From the NCBI GenBank assembly GCA_905480145.1, contig CAJQPA010000028.1, positions 30,280-94,279 on the forward strand: 64,000 nucleotides of DNA, given 5' to 3'. Positions 18,695 to 26,684 of this stretch are shown here, one piece after another. This stretch comes from an uncultured Flavobacteriales bacterium. Lineage in GTDB: Bacteria; Bacteroidota; Bacteroidia; Flavobacteriales_D; Crocinitomicaceae. A model generated the notes under the pieces. The model was given only the letters and a program-made list of their open reading frames with translations, did no database searches and was not told the DNA's origin. Every line of letters starts with the position of its first letter. The stretch's first letter is position 1. The position numbers and the translations under genes were made by a program.

Positions 18695-18960
18695 AGATTG
18701 TTAACTGAAGCTTCAGGTAACAAGATTAGGATTGCTGAGGTGATCTGTTTTCCATTGGCTGAAAATGAATTCAACGATATTCGCACGGCCTAACATCCTG
18801 CCTCTGAGACTCTCCTTAATATAAAATTTTAAGCTTCAAAGTTGTCCACAAGGGCTCCTTCTTCCGAAGTCAATACCATATCCAATCTATATTGGTTGTA
18901 TCATATATCGAAGGTATGAAATTTATATTAGCCATTCAAATTAAATTCTCTGAAAAAGAG
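18695..18960 (-). pseudogene. Intergenic stretch with possible decayed reading frame
   Basis: No intact gene. The base composition is richer in G+C than most spacers here. On the minus strand, protein-like pieces appear in different frames: an ATG at 18935 starting MANINFIPSIYDTTNIDWIW, a segment DMVLTSEEGALVDNFEA, and a final segment ESLRGRMLGRANIVEFIFSQ ending NPNLVT and a stop. They would need at least two frame corrections to join. The piece ending NPNLVT also has an in-frame TGA upstream. I do not recognise the family. An unannotated structured RNA is an alternative. A near-perfect 22-bp palindrome lies at 18700-18721. Confidence 0.3.
18700..18721. repeat. 22-bp near-perfect palindrome
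   Basis: The site reads GTTAACTGAAGC followed by TTCAGGTAAC. The inner 12 bases CTGAAGCTTCAG are a perfect palindrome and only one outer pair mismatches. It has no loop and no T tract, so it looks more like a protein-binding dyad than a terminator, but no adjacent promoter is evident. Confidence 0.4.
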
Positions 18961-18980
18961 TAAATTCGTTTCATCAATAA

Positions 18981-19772
18981 ATGACCATGATCGTATTAAT
19001 TAAGAAAATTTTATTCAAGTTATTAAGTCAAAGGATGTATTTAAAAACCTTACAAAGAGGTTTTTATTTTCTTTACAATATTGGCGCATTAAAAAAAGAT
19101 GTTCGATTTAAATACCATTATATGATCCAAGAAATTATTGAACCAAATTATAACATTATAGATATTGGTGCAAATTTGGGTTATTTCTCGAAGAATTTTG
19201 CAAAGCTAACCCCTCAAGGTCGATTATTATCTATTGAGCCCGTCAAACCTTTTTTTGATGCATTATCATCTCTTTTGGGTCGATATAAGCATGCTAAAGT
19301 AGTTAACTATGCGCTAGGAAATGAAAGAGGATCTATCACAATGGTCCTGCCAGAGTCTAATGGAATGATCAGAACCGGCTTGCCACATATTGCAGAATCG
19401 GAAGAGGAGAAAAAACAACACAAAACGCATGAAGTCGAAATTGTAAAAGGCAGTTCCCTACTCTCTGATTTTGAAAAAATCGATTATATTAAATGTGACA
19501 TTGAAGGTTATGAAGTCATCGTCTTTAATGAAATAAAAGAAATATTAGCCAAACATACACCAATGGTCCAAATTGAAATTGGTCCAGAGAATGAAGCTCC
19601 AATGTTTGATTTATTTGAGAATCTAGGATATAATCAATACGGAATTTCCAATTTCAAAATTGTCAAAGAATTCAATCGTAAACAGAAAGAACAAGGTGAT
19701 TTCTTGTTTGTTGCTAAAGATAAAACTATAGCATTCGAAGACAAAATGCGCTCTAAAGGATTATTGAAATAA
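18981..19772 (+). CDS. FkbM-family methyltransferase
   Basis: A 263-residue class I SAM-dependent methyltransferase. The SAM-binding loop is IDIGANLGYFS (about residues 56-66), followed by an acidic post-motif (LLSIEPVKPFFDAL) and the FkbM signature YIKCDIEGYEVIVF around residue 175. FkbM-type enzymes commonly O-methylate sugars of polysaccharides or lipids; no glycosyltransferase is adjacent, so the substrate is unclear. ATGs at 18981 and 18987 are both possible. A near-consensus TAAATTCG lies 13 bases upstream of the first. The gene stands alone between a terminator region and a convergent mscS. Confidence 0.88.
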   Translation: MTMIVLIKKILFKLLSQRMYLKTLQRGFYFLYNIGALKKDVRFKYHYMIQEIIEPNYNIIDIGANLGYFSKNFAKLTPQGRLLSIEPVKPFFDALSSLLGRYKHAKVVNYALGNERGSITMVLPESNGMIRTGLPHIAESEEEKKQHKTHEVEIVKGSSLLSDFEKIDYIKCDIEGYEVIVFNEIKEILAKHTPMVQIEIGPENEAPMFDLFENLGYNQYGISNFKIVKEFNRKQKEQGDFLFVAKDKTIAFEDKMRSKGLLK

Positions 19773-19817
19773 AAATTTATTCTATTTTTCAAGAAGGTAG
19801 TTTCAATGTATTCAATG

Positions 19818-20687
19818 TTAATTTTTTACCGAATCCTCCTTGAAATTAACCATTTGTTCCATTCCTTTGATATTGATATCGCGCTGAGGAAAAGGAATCG
19901 ACAATCCACTTTCGTTCAACTTACCATAAACAGCGCGTCGAAGATCTGATTTCACATCGTCAATTCTAAACGTATTGTTTGACCAGAAAATCATGTCAAA
20001 GTTCAATGCTGATTCTCCGAAGTCACTGAACCTAACGAATGATTTAGGTTTATTGAGAACTTCTTTGTTTTCTGCCATAGCTTCCTCTAAACATTTAAAC
20101 ACCAACTCTACGTCAGAGCTATATGCTAAGCTCACTCGGACTTGAAATCGTACAGCATTTGTATCGTGTGACCAATTAATTACCTTCTCAACAATGAATC
20201 TGGAATTAGGTATAATAATAGTCACGTCATCCTGCGTCAAGATCTCTGAACTTCTAAGATTAATTTCGACTACCTTTCCCTTTTCACCATCAACAGCAAT
20301 AATGTCTCCAATTTTAATCGTCCCTTCAAAAAGCAAGAATAATCCTGAAATAAAATCTTTAAATATATTTTGTAGACCAAGACCAAGACCAACCAATAAA
20401 GCTGTTGACCCCAATAAAAGAGGAGTTATTTTAACTCCAATTACTTCTAAGAGTATAAAAAAACTAATCATCCAAATAACGTATTTGGTGATTAGATAGA
20501 ATGTCATTCTTCGTTTCTCGTCAATCTTATCTATGATGAAACGAGGTTTAAGAATTGCTCTTTTAAGAAGAGAAACAACCAAAATTGTAACAGAACAAAC
20601 GAAAATGCCGATTAAGAGATTTCCGACCAGCAATTTAAATGTTCCTAATTCAAATAATTCGTAATTAATAAAGTCGTCCCAATTCAT
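19818..20687 (-). CDS. MscS-family mechanosensitive channel
   Basis: A 289-residue inner-membrane channel with an N-terminal membrane helix (about 15-45), a second at 65-85, and the pore helix with the Ala/Gly-rich stretch LLLGSTALLVGLGLGLQNIF (about 90-110). The cytoplasmic beta domain follows (GTIKIGDIIAVDGEKGKVVEINLRSS), and the protein ends in the SGLSIPFPQRDINIKG segment typical of MscS C-terminal domains. Such channels open on membrane tension during hypo-osmotic shock. The length is close to E. coli MscS (286). A second, diverged copy is at 36215-37045. The gene is divergent from efp. Confidence 0.92.
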   Translation of the reverse strand: MNWDDFINYELFELGTFKLLVGNLLIGIFVCSVTILVVSLLKRAILKPRFIIDKIDEKRRMTFYLITKYVIWMISFFILLEVIGVKITPLLLGSTALLVGLGLGLQNIFKDFISGLFLLFEGTIKIGDIIAVDGEKGKVVEINLRSSEILTQDDVTIIIPNSRFIVEKVINWSHDTNAVRFQVRVSLAYSSDVELVFKCLEEAMAENKEVLNKPKSFVRFSDFGESALNFDMIFWSNNTFRIDDVKSDLRRAVYGKLNESGLSIPFPQRDINIKGMEQMVNFKEDSVKN

Positions 20688-20710
20688 TATACAAAGATGC
20701 GGTTAATCGC

Positions 20711-20741
20711 TTTAATTTAAAAGATTAAAACGTTATATTCG
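20711..20741 (+). promoter_or_regulatory. Promoter for efp
   Basis: TTTA (20711-20714), a 19-base spacer, and TATATTCG (20734-20741) resemble the TTTG/TAnnTTTG pair with one mismatch in each box. It leaves a leader of about 15 bases before the efp ATG. Confidence 0.45.
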
Positions 20742-20760
20742 CCCATACAAATTAATAAGA

Positions 20761-21327
20761 ATGGCAAATACATCAGATATTAAAAACGGATTGTGCATCA
20801 ATCACAACGGGAAATTGGCTCAAATCATAGAGTTTCAACATGTGAAACCAGGCAAAGGACCTGCATTTGTGCGTACTAAGATGCGTCAAATTGAATCTGG
20901 TAAAGTTTTAGACTTCACATTTTCTGCCGGACATAAAATTGAAATAGTTAGAATTGAAAATAGAGAATACCAATACTTGTATAAAGAGGGTGATTCTTTT
21001 GTATTTATGAATCAAAAAGATTTTGAACAGGTCAATATTCCTGCTACTATGGTTGATAAACAAGACTTTCTAGAAGAAGGAATGGTTTGTAATATCTTAT
21101 TTCATGCTGAAGAAGAATTACCATTAGTCTTGGAATTACCAATGCACATTATTTCTGAAGTAACTTATACTGAACCAGGAATTAAAGGAGATACAGCAAC
21201 AAACACGATGAAACCGGCAACAATTGCAACAGGTGCTGAAATTAGAGTTCCACTTTTCATTGATACCGGAGAAGTTATAAAAATTGACACGAGAACAGGC
21301 GTATATGTTGAACGGGTAAAAAAATAA
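20761..21327 (+). CDS. efp: Elongation factor P
   Basis: EF-P binds the ribosomal E site and relieves stalling at polyproline stretches. All three domains are present in 188 residues: the N-terminal KOW-like domain (1-64) with the modification loop VKPGKGPAF, whose tip lysine is K32; the first OB domain (65-128); and the C-terminal OB domain ending GEVIKIDTRTGVYVERVKK. A lysine at the loop tip can be lysylated by EpmA or left unmodified; no epmA/epmB is in the window. Single gene, with a promoter-like element upstream and a strong terminator after it. Confidence 0.97.
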   Translation: MANTSDIKNGLCINHNGKLAQIIEFQHVKPGKGPAFVRTKMRQIESGKVLDFTFSAGHKIEIVRIENREYQYLYKEGDSFVFMNQKDFEQVNIPATMVDKQDFLEEGMVCNILFHAEEELPLVLELPMHIISEVTYTEPGIKGDTATNTMKPATIATGAEIRVPLFIDTGEVIKIDTRTGVYVERVKK

Positions 21328-21336
21328 TTCGAAAAG

Positions 21337-21372
21337 AAAAAAAAAGGAAGCTCTAGAGCTTCCTTTTTTTTT
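21337..21372 (+). terminator. Strong rho-independent terminator after efp
   Basis: AAGGAAGCTCT and its exact complement AGAGCTTCCTT form a perfect palindrome centred at 21354/21355, with an A run before and nine T after. It could work in both directions. Confidence 0.9.
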
Positions 21373-21412
21373 GTTAACACAACTTGTAAACCATGGATAT
21401 GGTCAAAACATA

Positions 21413-21696
21413 TTAAATTCCAACCTCAAACATCGTAGGATTAATTACTCTATCCAATCCTGATAATGAAGCTCCATCGTAATAAAATGTTTTGTGTTTT
21501 CTTACTTCTTTCGGAATGTATTTACGAGAATAATTTCTATCGTGAATGCAAGCAATATAAAAGACTCATGCATTTTATATTGCTTGCATTGACTTTTAGG
21601 ATATAAACTGAACAAATTATCTGAAAGCAATCTCTTGACTCCCTTAAGTGAATAACTGCCAGCCTTCAGATATTTTCTCTTTCGCCATTCAACCAA
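21413..21696 (-). pseudogene. Decayed gene interrupted by a 44-bp palindromic element
   Basis: The 413-base gap between efp and the esterase has no intact gene, but its minus strand carries a protein-like frame from a TTG at 21696 (VEWRKRKYLKAGSYSLKGVK, on to LFSLYPKS). Beyond the palindrome, in another frame, a second protein-like run (HDRNYSRKYIPKEVRKH ... INPTMFEVGI) ends at a TAA at 21413-21415. Removing exactly 47 bp, meaning the palindrome plus one copy of a flanking TGA, fuses the two into one open frame of about 79 codons. I do not recognise the protein. The frame is open upstream of the TTG for several codons, so this may be a 3' gene fragment. The unrepaired 64-residue frame is unlikely to be a functional product. 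Confidence 0.5.
21543..21592. mobile_element. Palindromic mini-element with 3-bp target duplication (putative)
   Basis: The 44-bp core (21546-21589) has two perfect 17-bp inverted arms, ATGCAAGCAATATAAAA and its complement, around a 10-base spacer GACTCATGCA. Direct repeats of TGA flank it (21543-21545 and 21590-21592). Its tips are ATGCAAGC/GCTTGCAT. There is no T tract, so it is not a standard terminator. Size and structure fit a very short MITE- or REP-like element; no second copy is seen in the window. Confidence 0.5.
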
Positions 21697-21740
21697 TAAC
21701 AGAATTTTAAAAAAGTTATTATTTTAAATTATATTGTTGG

Positions 21741-22859
21741 ATGAAACTATTACTACTACTCTTCCCTTTTCTTTTATTGAATATCTGCTTTTCACAAGTC
21801 AACTCTTCAATTCAGCACGATGGGGAAAATCGGACATTTGTTTACTATACTCCTTCAGAATGGGATCAAAGCCAACAACTTCCAATTTTATTTGTTCTTC
21901 ATGGATTAACCCAAACAGGTAATGGCTTAATGGGAATTACTGGATTTAATGACATAGCTGAGGCAAATAATTTTATTGTGTGTTATCCCGATGGTATTAA
22001 TAATGCTTGGAATGCAAATATGAACTTAACAATATCATCCGCAGATGATATTGGTTTCATAGAGGCATTGACAATGTATTTTCAATCGGAACTAAATACA
22101 AATCCATTGAAGCAATATTTAAGTGGTTTTTCAAACGGAGGTTATATGATTAATAAAATTGCCTGTGAATCTAGTATTTGCTACGCAGGTGTTGCTTCGG
22201 TTTCTGGAAATATGACGGATACGGTGTACAACAGTTGTAATCCGACTCATCCAACATCTATTCTTCATATTCATGGAACGCTAGATCCAGTTGTAGCATA
22301 TAGTGGAAGTCCAACCACTGGCGTTTCAGTAGATGCATCGATGGAAAAATGGCGAGGACTATTAAATTGTGATGTTACTCCTACTTCAGTGGCAATGGCA
22401 AACCCTAACTTTTTAGACTTCTCCTCTCCAGAACGAATAACTTATGCCAATTGCGACAAGGAACTCGAATTAATTAAGATAACCGGAGGTGGACATCAAT
22501 GGCCTGGGATAGCAACTTTAATTGGTGGATTAGGAAATATAAATATGGACTTTTACTCTCCTCAAGTGATTTGGGAATTTTTAGATGGAAAATCGTGTCC
22601 ATCTTCAGCAGGCATAGGGTCTATTGAACAAAATCAAATTAAAATGTACCCTAACCCTATCAAAGACATACTTGTAATCGAAAGCAGCCAGGTTATTAAA
22701 ACTGCTACCATCTTTAATTTAACGGGAGAGAAAATGGTCAATTATGAAGTTAATGCAAAACAAAAAACGCTTGATATTTCAAGCTTATCTAGTGGCATCT
22801 ATTTTATCCATTTCAATAATACTGGCAAATTACAACAAGCCAAAATCGTTAAGTTATAA
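21741..22859 (+). CDS. T9SS-secreted polyhydroxybutyrate depolymerase/feruloyl-type esterase
   Basis: A 372-residue secreted alpha/beta hydrolase. Residues 1-19 are a signal peptide. The catalytic domain (about 20-285) matches the LpqC/Esterase_phd family: oxyanion segment LFVLHGLTQTG, nucleophile S131 in GFSNGG, an acid D182 in HGTLDP and H252 in GGGHQWPG. The last 75 residues are a type A sorting domain (MYPNPIKDILVIES, DISSLSSGIYFIHF, KIVKL), so it is exported and processed by the type IX system. Likely substrates are esters of plant phenolics or short polyesters; I cannot choose between them. The gene stands alone and is probably a nutrient-scavenging enzyme. Confidence 0.9.
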   Translation: MKLLLLLFPFLLLNICFSQVNSSIQHDGENRTFVYYTPSEWDQSQQLPILFVLHGLTQTGNGLMGITGFNDIAEANNFIVCYPDGINNAWNANMNLTISSADDIGFIEALTMYFQSELNTNPLKQYLSGFSNGGYMINKIACESSICYAGVASVSGNMTDTVYNSCNPTHPTSILHIHGTLDPVVAYSGSPTTGVSVDASMEKWRGLLNCDVTPTSVAMANPNFLDFSSPERITYANCDKELELIKITGGGHQWPGIATLIGGLGNINMDFYSPQVIWEFLDGKSCPSSAGIGSIEQNQIKMYPNPIKDILVIESSQVIKTATIFNLTGEKMVNYEVNAKQKTLDISSLSSGIYFIHFNNTGKLQQAKIVKL

Positions 22860-22861
22860 AC

Positions 22862-22889
22862 AAAAAAAGCCCCAACTTTCGTTGAGGCT
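22862..22889 (-). terminator. Terminator for the 63-residue minus-strand gene
   Basis: On the minus strand AGCCTCAAC, a GAAA loop and GTTGGGGCT form a 9-bp stem with one mismatched pair, followed by seven T. The A run lies directly after the esterase stop, so on the plus strand it is only a hairpin without a T tail. Confidence 0.75.
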
Positions 22890-22906
22890 ATTGCAAATAT
22901 TCTATT

Positions 22907-23098
22907 TTAGTTTTGATATTCATTTCTCAAGGTAAAAAACACGTGCTGTGAAATTTCATTGTATGAATATTCTCTATCTGGTCTAATTGTTTTGGCAACT
23001 CTTTTTCTGATTGGATTACTGCTCTTTCTATTCATAGAGAACAATTGTTTCCCATTAATCAAAGAGATAATCTTGCTAATAAATGTTTGCTTTTTCAT
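22907..23098 (-). CDS. Small basic protein of unknown function
   Basis: A 63-residue, lysine/arginine-rich protein (MKKQTFISKIISLINGKQLF, then NPIRKRVAKTIRPDREYSYN). I do not recognise it, and no membrane segment or cysteine motif is seen. It starts with ATG, and a convincing intrinsic terminator follows 18 bases after its stop on the same strand, which is the best evidence that it is transcribed. Basic composition and size would suit a nucleic-acid-binding protein, but this is a guess. It lies between the esterase and a divergent lipoprotein gene, with about 210 bases of spacer upstream. Confidence 0.5.
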   Translation of the reverse strand: MKKQTFISKIISLINGKQLFSMNRKSSNPIRKRVAKTIRPDREYSYNEISQHVFFTLRNEYQN

Positions 23099-23308
23099 AA
23101 CTTGATTTTTTAGAATAAAATAACTTCAAATTAAATTTTCTGTTAGAAATTAGTTTACACATATTGTTGGCATAAGGCATTCATGAACCGTGCCAAGACG
23201 AATTCAAAACAATTAAATCTAGTGCTTCATGTTTTCAATTTTGAATAATAATATTCAGAATGTTATTATTTTCGTTGTCTTTAAAATATCGTAATTTGCG
23301 TCATAATT

Positions 23309-24067
23309 ATGAGTAAAATTATTTTCATCCTTCTTGGAATCATCCTTCTTGGCTGCAATTCTCAAAACAATGCAGAAGGAATAATTGACCATAAAGAGAA
23401 CATTCTTTTTATCGGTAACAGTTATACCTATAGGAATGCAGGTGTTGATCGTCACCTCAAAAGACTCACTAAAGGCATGAAGAATCTACCTTCGACTTTT
23501 ATCACTAGAGCAGCTCAGGGAAAATTTCATTTACATACTCATTGGAACGACCCTGAAACAATGAATTTGCTTCAAACTCAAAAATGGGATAAGGTAATTC
23601 TACAAGAATATAGTTCTGGACCAACAAAAGATGAAAAGCAATTCTTCAAGTTTGGAGAAAAATGGAAAAAACGGTTAATGAAACTTAATCCAAAAACTAA
23701 GGTTCTTTTATTCGCAACCTGGGGATATAAAAAAGCTAGGAGAATGACGGATTCATTGGACGTTCAATACGAGCGGCTTAAAAATAAGATGCATGTTTCC
23801 AAAGTTCCAGTTGGACTTTTATGGAAAAGCTTGAAAAATAAAATTAACCTTTATGATGGTGACGGAGCTCATCCTAATCGAAAGGGAACATTTTTAACAG
23901 CTTGTTTATTTTACGAGTATCTATTTGACAAGGACGTAAGGCTCACAAAGCACGTAGACGATAGAATTCCATTAGAAATTCAAAACAAATTAAAACAATG
24001 GGCACATGACTTTAAACGCGAGCAAACTCAGGTGAAGACTTCTAGTCTATCTCTTGGGTCCAAATAA
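23309..24067 (+). CDS. SGNH/GDSL-like hydrolase lipoprotein
   Basis: A 252-residue predicted lipoprotein: the signal peptide ends in LLGC with C16 lipidated. The mature domain begins ILFIGNSYTYRN, where S in GNS is the nucleophile of SGNH esterases; ILQEYSSGP and KVLLFATW are middle blocks, and DGDGAHPNRKG provides the catalytic D and H. Family members are esterases or deacylases acting on polysaccharide or lipid ester groups. A TATTTTCG element about 35 bases upstream may be the promoter. The 3' end overlaps the 3' end of the convergent WD40 gene by 26 bases. Confidence 0.82.
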   Translation: MSKIIFILLGIILLGCNSQNNAEGIIDHKENILFIGNSYTYRNAGVDRHLKRLTKGMKNLPSTFITRAAQGKFHLHTHWNDPETMNLLQTQKWDKVILQEYSSGPTKDEKQFFKFGEKWKKRLMKLNPKTKVLLFATWGYKKARRMTDSLDVQYERLKNKMHVSKVPVGLLWKSLKNKINLYDGDGAHPNRKGTFLTACLFYEYLFDKDVRLTKHVDDRIPLEIQNKLKQWAHDFKREQTQVKTSSLSLGSK

Positions 24068-24938
24068 CCATTTTCTTATCATCAGAGCATGAAACAAATT
24101 TCGTTTCATTGATTTTAGATAGTGCATTCACAGAATGTTTATGTCCTCCAGATTTATAATCCAGTCGTTGTAAAAATGAAAATGTATTTGAGTTCCAAAT
24201 TTTTACATTTTTATCCCGGCTTGCTGAAATAAAGTTTTCACCATTATTAATCGATAGCAAATCATATATTCCAAAAGTATGCGCCACGACTTCATCTAAT
24301 TTAGATTCGTTTTTCCAATCCCATAGCTTCAATAAAGCATCTTTGCCTCCTGAAATAAGTTTTGTACTATCCAAGGGGTGAAACATCACTGAAGTAGCTC
24401 CATTCTCATGAGCATAGAAAGAGCTAATTTCATTAAAATAATTAGACTCAAAAATACGTAGGTATCCATCTTGCCCTGTTAATGCAAAATTTTCACCACT
24501 GCTTGAGACATTAATGGATCGAATTTTACCACAATCAAGAGGAAGATAAATCAATAATTCTAAAGAAGTCGAATCCCAAATTGAGAAGTTACCTTCAGCA
24601 TCTCCAACATATATTTGGTTTTTTCTCGAATTAAATGACAGAGAAAATATCGCCTTCTTGTGTTGAGTGAAAAACTTAATTTCTTTGTTACTCTTTAAAT
24701 CAAAAAAATGCAAGTCTCCTGAAGAAAGGCCAACCGCCATTAAATGATCTCCAATTAACTCCAAACAATAAACAGAATGGTCAAATTTAATCGCAAATTT
24801 ATCTTGAGTACCGTCTTTCACAAACCAGCGCACTATATGCTTATCGGCGCTTGCTGAGTATATAAAATCTTTTGTAGCGACACAAGAGTAAATTGCACCA
24901 ACGTGTCCTGTTATTTCAGTTTTTTTTGAGAAAGTCAT
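24042..24938 (-). CDS. WD40-repeat protein
   Basis: A 298-residue protein made almost entirely of WD40 repeats, about seven blades forming one propeller (for example GHVGAIYSCVATKDFIYSAS, HPLDSTKLISGGKDALLKLW, NNGENFISASRDKNVKIWNS, HKHSVNALSKINETKFVSCS). There is no signal peptide, so it is cytoplasmic. Its role is not known; such propellers usually scaffold protein complexes. A perfect -7 element lies 16 bases upstream. It converges with the SGNH lipoprotein with a 26-base overlap. Confidence 0.88.
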   Translation of the reverse strand: MTFSKKTEITGHVGAIYSCVATKDFIYSASADKHIVRWFVKDGTQDKFAIKFDHSVYCLELIGDHLMAVGLSSGDLHFFDLKSNKEIKFFTQHKKAIFSLSFNSRKNQIYVGDAEGNFSIWDSTSLELLIYLPLDCGKIRSINVSSSGENFALTGQDGYLRIFESNYFNEISSFYAHENGATSVMFHPLDSTKLISGGKDALLKLWDWKNESKLDEVVAHTFGIYDLLSINNGENFISASRDKNVKIWNSNTFSFLQRLDYKSGGHKHSVNALSKINETKFVSCSDDKKMVIWTQEID

Positions 24939-24954
24939 TGAATATATTGAAATT

Positions 24955-24962
24955 CAAAGATA
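24955..24962 (-). promoter_or_regulatory. Promoter -7 element for the WD40 gene
   Basis: On the minus strand TATCTTTG matches TAnnTTTG exactly, 16 bases before the ATG; the predicted mRNA leader would be only about 10 bases. Confidence 0.5.
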
Positions 24963-25050
24963 ATGAATCTTATAAATCTAATAGCATATTAAAAAGTCTG
25001 CAAGGAAGATTCTTTTTGGTATTTTAGACAAACAATAAAATGCAATCATC

Positions 25051-25266
25051 ATGGAAAATAAAAATGTTAAAGAATATAAAAACGGAGATTTTACTATTCT
25101 ATGGAAACAAGACATGTGTATTCATGCTGCGGAGTGCGTTAAAGCTCTTCCTTCAGTTTACAACCCAAAAAAGAAACCATGGATTGTTGCCGAGAATGCA
25201 AGTGTTGAAGAATTGAAAAATCAAATTAACAAATGTCCATCAGGTGCATTAAGCTATAAAAAGTAA
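25051..25266 (+). CDS. Small divergent Fe-S protein (Fer4_19 / YjdI-like)
   Basis: A 71-residue protein matching the Fer4_19 family. The motif C-I-H-A-A-E-C (C23, H25, C29), the segment KKPWIV, and CPSGAL (C62) are conserved with E. coli YjdI. Only three cysteines are present in the whole protein, so a 4Fe-4S cluster would need a fourth, non-cysteine ligand or a second chain; H25 is a candidate by position only. The function is unknown. It is cytoplasmic and followed 50 bases later by the DUF2141 gene, which has its own promoter-like TATCTTAG. Confidence 0.9.
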   Translation: MENKNVKEYKNGDFTILWKQDMCIHAAECVKALPSVYNPKKKPWIVAENASVEELKNQINKCPSGALSYKK

Positions 25267-25316
25267 TCCAATTATTACATTACTGAATGTTATTATCTTA
25301 GTTTCTACCAATAAAT

Positions 25317-25775
25317 ATGACTCTAGCCAAGCCCTTGACAGAATACTCATTTGTTCTACTTGTCGTTTTTATATTGAGTTCTTTTAACATAAAGTCTCCC
25401 ATTAAGACTTATACCATCTCAATAAAAATTACTAATATTCGCAATAACAAAGGCTTCATCCAATTGCAATTGTACCGCTCGCAAAAAACATTTGAGTTAG
25501 AAACGCCTTATAAGACTATTCGTATTTCAAAACAGAATGTAACAGACAAAACACTCCTTTATCAAATTAAAGGTATCGCGCCAAGCAACTATGGTATTGC
25601 TTTATTGGACGATGAAAACGGGAATAAAAAAATGGATTACGGATGGCTATATCCAAAAGAGGGATTTGGTTTTTCAAACTACTACCATACAGGATGGTCC
25701 AAACCAACTTTTTCCAATTTCAAGTTTTGTTTAAACCAAAATGAATTCGTTAACATGAAAATCCGATACATGTAA
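25317..25775 (+). CDS. DUF2141-family exported protein
   Basis: A 152-residue protein with an N-terminal hydrophobic segment (EYSFVLLVVFILSSF) that is a signal peptide or anchor, then a beta-rich domain. The pattern DDENGNKKMDYG followed by PKEGFGFSN and KPTFSNFKF is diagnostic of DUF2141, a Bacteroidota/Proteobacteria periplasmic family of unknown function. The acidic DxNxNxKxD loop looks able to bind calcium. It is a single gene, 57 bases before the GIN-domain lipoprotein. Confidence 0.85.
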   Translation: MTLAKPLTEYSFVLLVVFILSSFNIKSPIKTYTISIKITNIRNNKGFIQLQLYRSQKTFELETPYKTIRISKQNVTDKTLLYQIKGIAPSNYGIALLDDENGNKKMDYGWLYPKEGFGFSNYYHTGWSKPTFSNFKFCLNQNEFVNMKIRYM

Positions 25776-25804
25776 TTGAAGCCCGGTAATCGTAATCAAA
25801 TTCA

Positions 25805-25812
25805 TATCTTTG
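25805..25812 (+). promoter_or_regulatory. Promoter -7 element for the GIN-domain lipoprotein
   Basis: TATCTTTG is an exact TAnnTTTG match, 20 bases before the ATG. A TTG lies 26 bases upstream of it, longer than the usual spacer. Confidence 0.5.
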
Positions 25813-25832
25813 AGTACAAATAAAAACTATTT

Positions 25833-26540
25833 ATGAAACTCATTATAACTTTTATTATAGCATTTTTAATTCTGATATCATGCTCTATAAACACCATTGA
25901 AGGCTCCTCTAGCATCATCAAAAAAAAATACACGATTATAAATTTTGATGCAATTGAATTATCGAATTTCTTTGATGTTGAGATTATTCAATCAGATCAA
26001 TACAAAGTTTTGTTAGAATGTAACGAGAACCTTTATGAATACGTGAACATTAGAATTAGTGGGAGTACTCTAATAGCAGAACTTAATGGAAATCATACAT
26101 TTTCGAATACCACTTTAAAATTAAAAATATATCTACCTATATTGAAAGATGTATCGTTAAGCGGGGCAAGCTCAATTAACTTTGAAGAGTTTCATTCTAA
26201 AAAAATTCATGTAGAATTATCTGGGGCTTCTTGTGTGAGTGGAGAATTATTCATCACTGATAAAATGACAATCAACGCTTCAGGAGCTTCGGAAATTATA
26301 TTAAATGGAAAGGTGAAAAATCTCGAATTGGATTTTTCTGGGGCCTCTGAATTTGAAGGAAAGAATTTCATCGTCGAAAACGATTTTATTTTAGATGCCT
26401 CAGGCGCTAGTTCTATTAGCACGACAGTTAATGGAAGGCTAAATATTGATGTTAGTGGAGCAAGTGATGTAGATTATTACGGAAAAGGAAAGTTAATCAA
26501 CAAAGATATTTCAGGCGCAGGCAGTATTTCAAAAAAATAG
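25833..26540 (+). CDS. GIN-domain (DUF2807) lipoprotein
   Basis: A 235-residue lipoprotein: the signal peptide ends LILISC with C17 lipidated. The mature part is a DUF2807 head GIN domain, a right-handed beta-solenoid made of short repeats. The recurring S-G-A-S tetrads (LSGASSINF, LSGASCVSG, ASGASEI, FSGASEFEG, ASGASSIS, VSGASDVDY) mark each turn. In other Bacteroidota these proteins are described as putative auto-transporter adhesins, without solid proof. The protein lies at the cell envelope. A promoter element precedes it. Confidence 0.88.
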   Translation: MKLIITFIIAFLILISCSINTIEGSSSIIKKKYTIINFDAIELSNFFDVEIIQSDQYKVLLECNENLYEYVNIRISGSTLIAELNGNHTFSNTTLKLKIYLPILKDVSLSGASSINFEEFHSKKIHVELSGASCVSGELFITDKMTINASGASEIILNGKVKNLELDFSGASEFEGKNFIVENDFILDASGASSISTTVNGRLNIDVSGASDVDYYGKGKLINKDISGAGSISKK

Positions 26541-26684
26541 AGCTATGGTAATAACTTCATTTGAAGAAAATATAAACTTTAGTGTGGAGAAAATCATTGC
26601 TAAAGTGATTTTTAGAATCTTCTTTCTTTAAAAAAATAAAAATATAATTTAATAATTACCGAATTCAGTTTTGATTCAATCTAT

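Noticed and set aside
21502..21696. A 64-codon minus-strand frame between efp and the esterase as a functional gene
   Set aside because: Starts at TTG, runs through the palindromic element and ends out of frame with the protein-like remainder; better read as part of a decayed gene.
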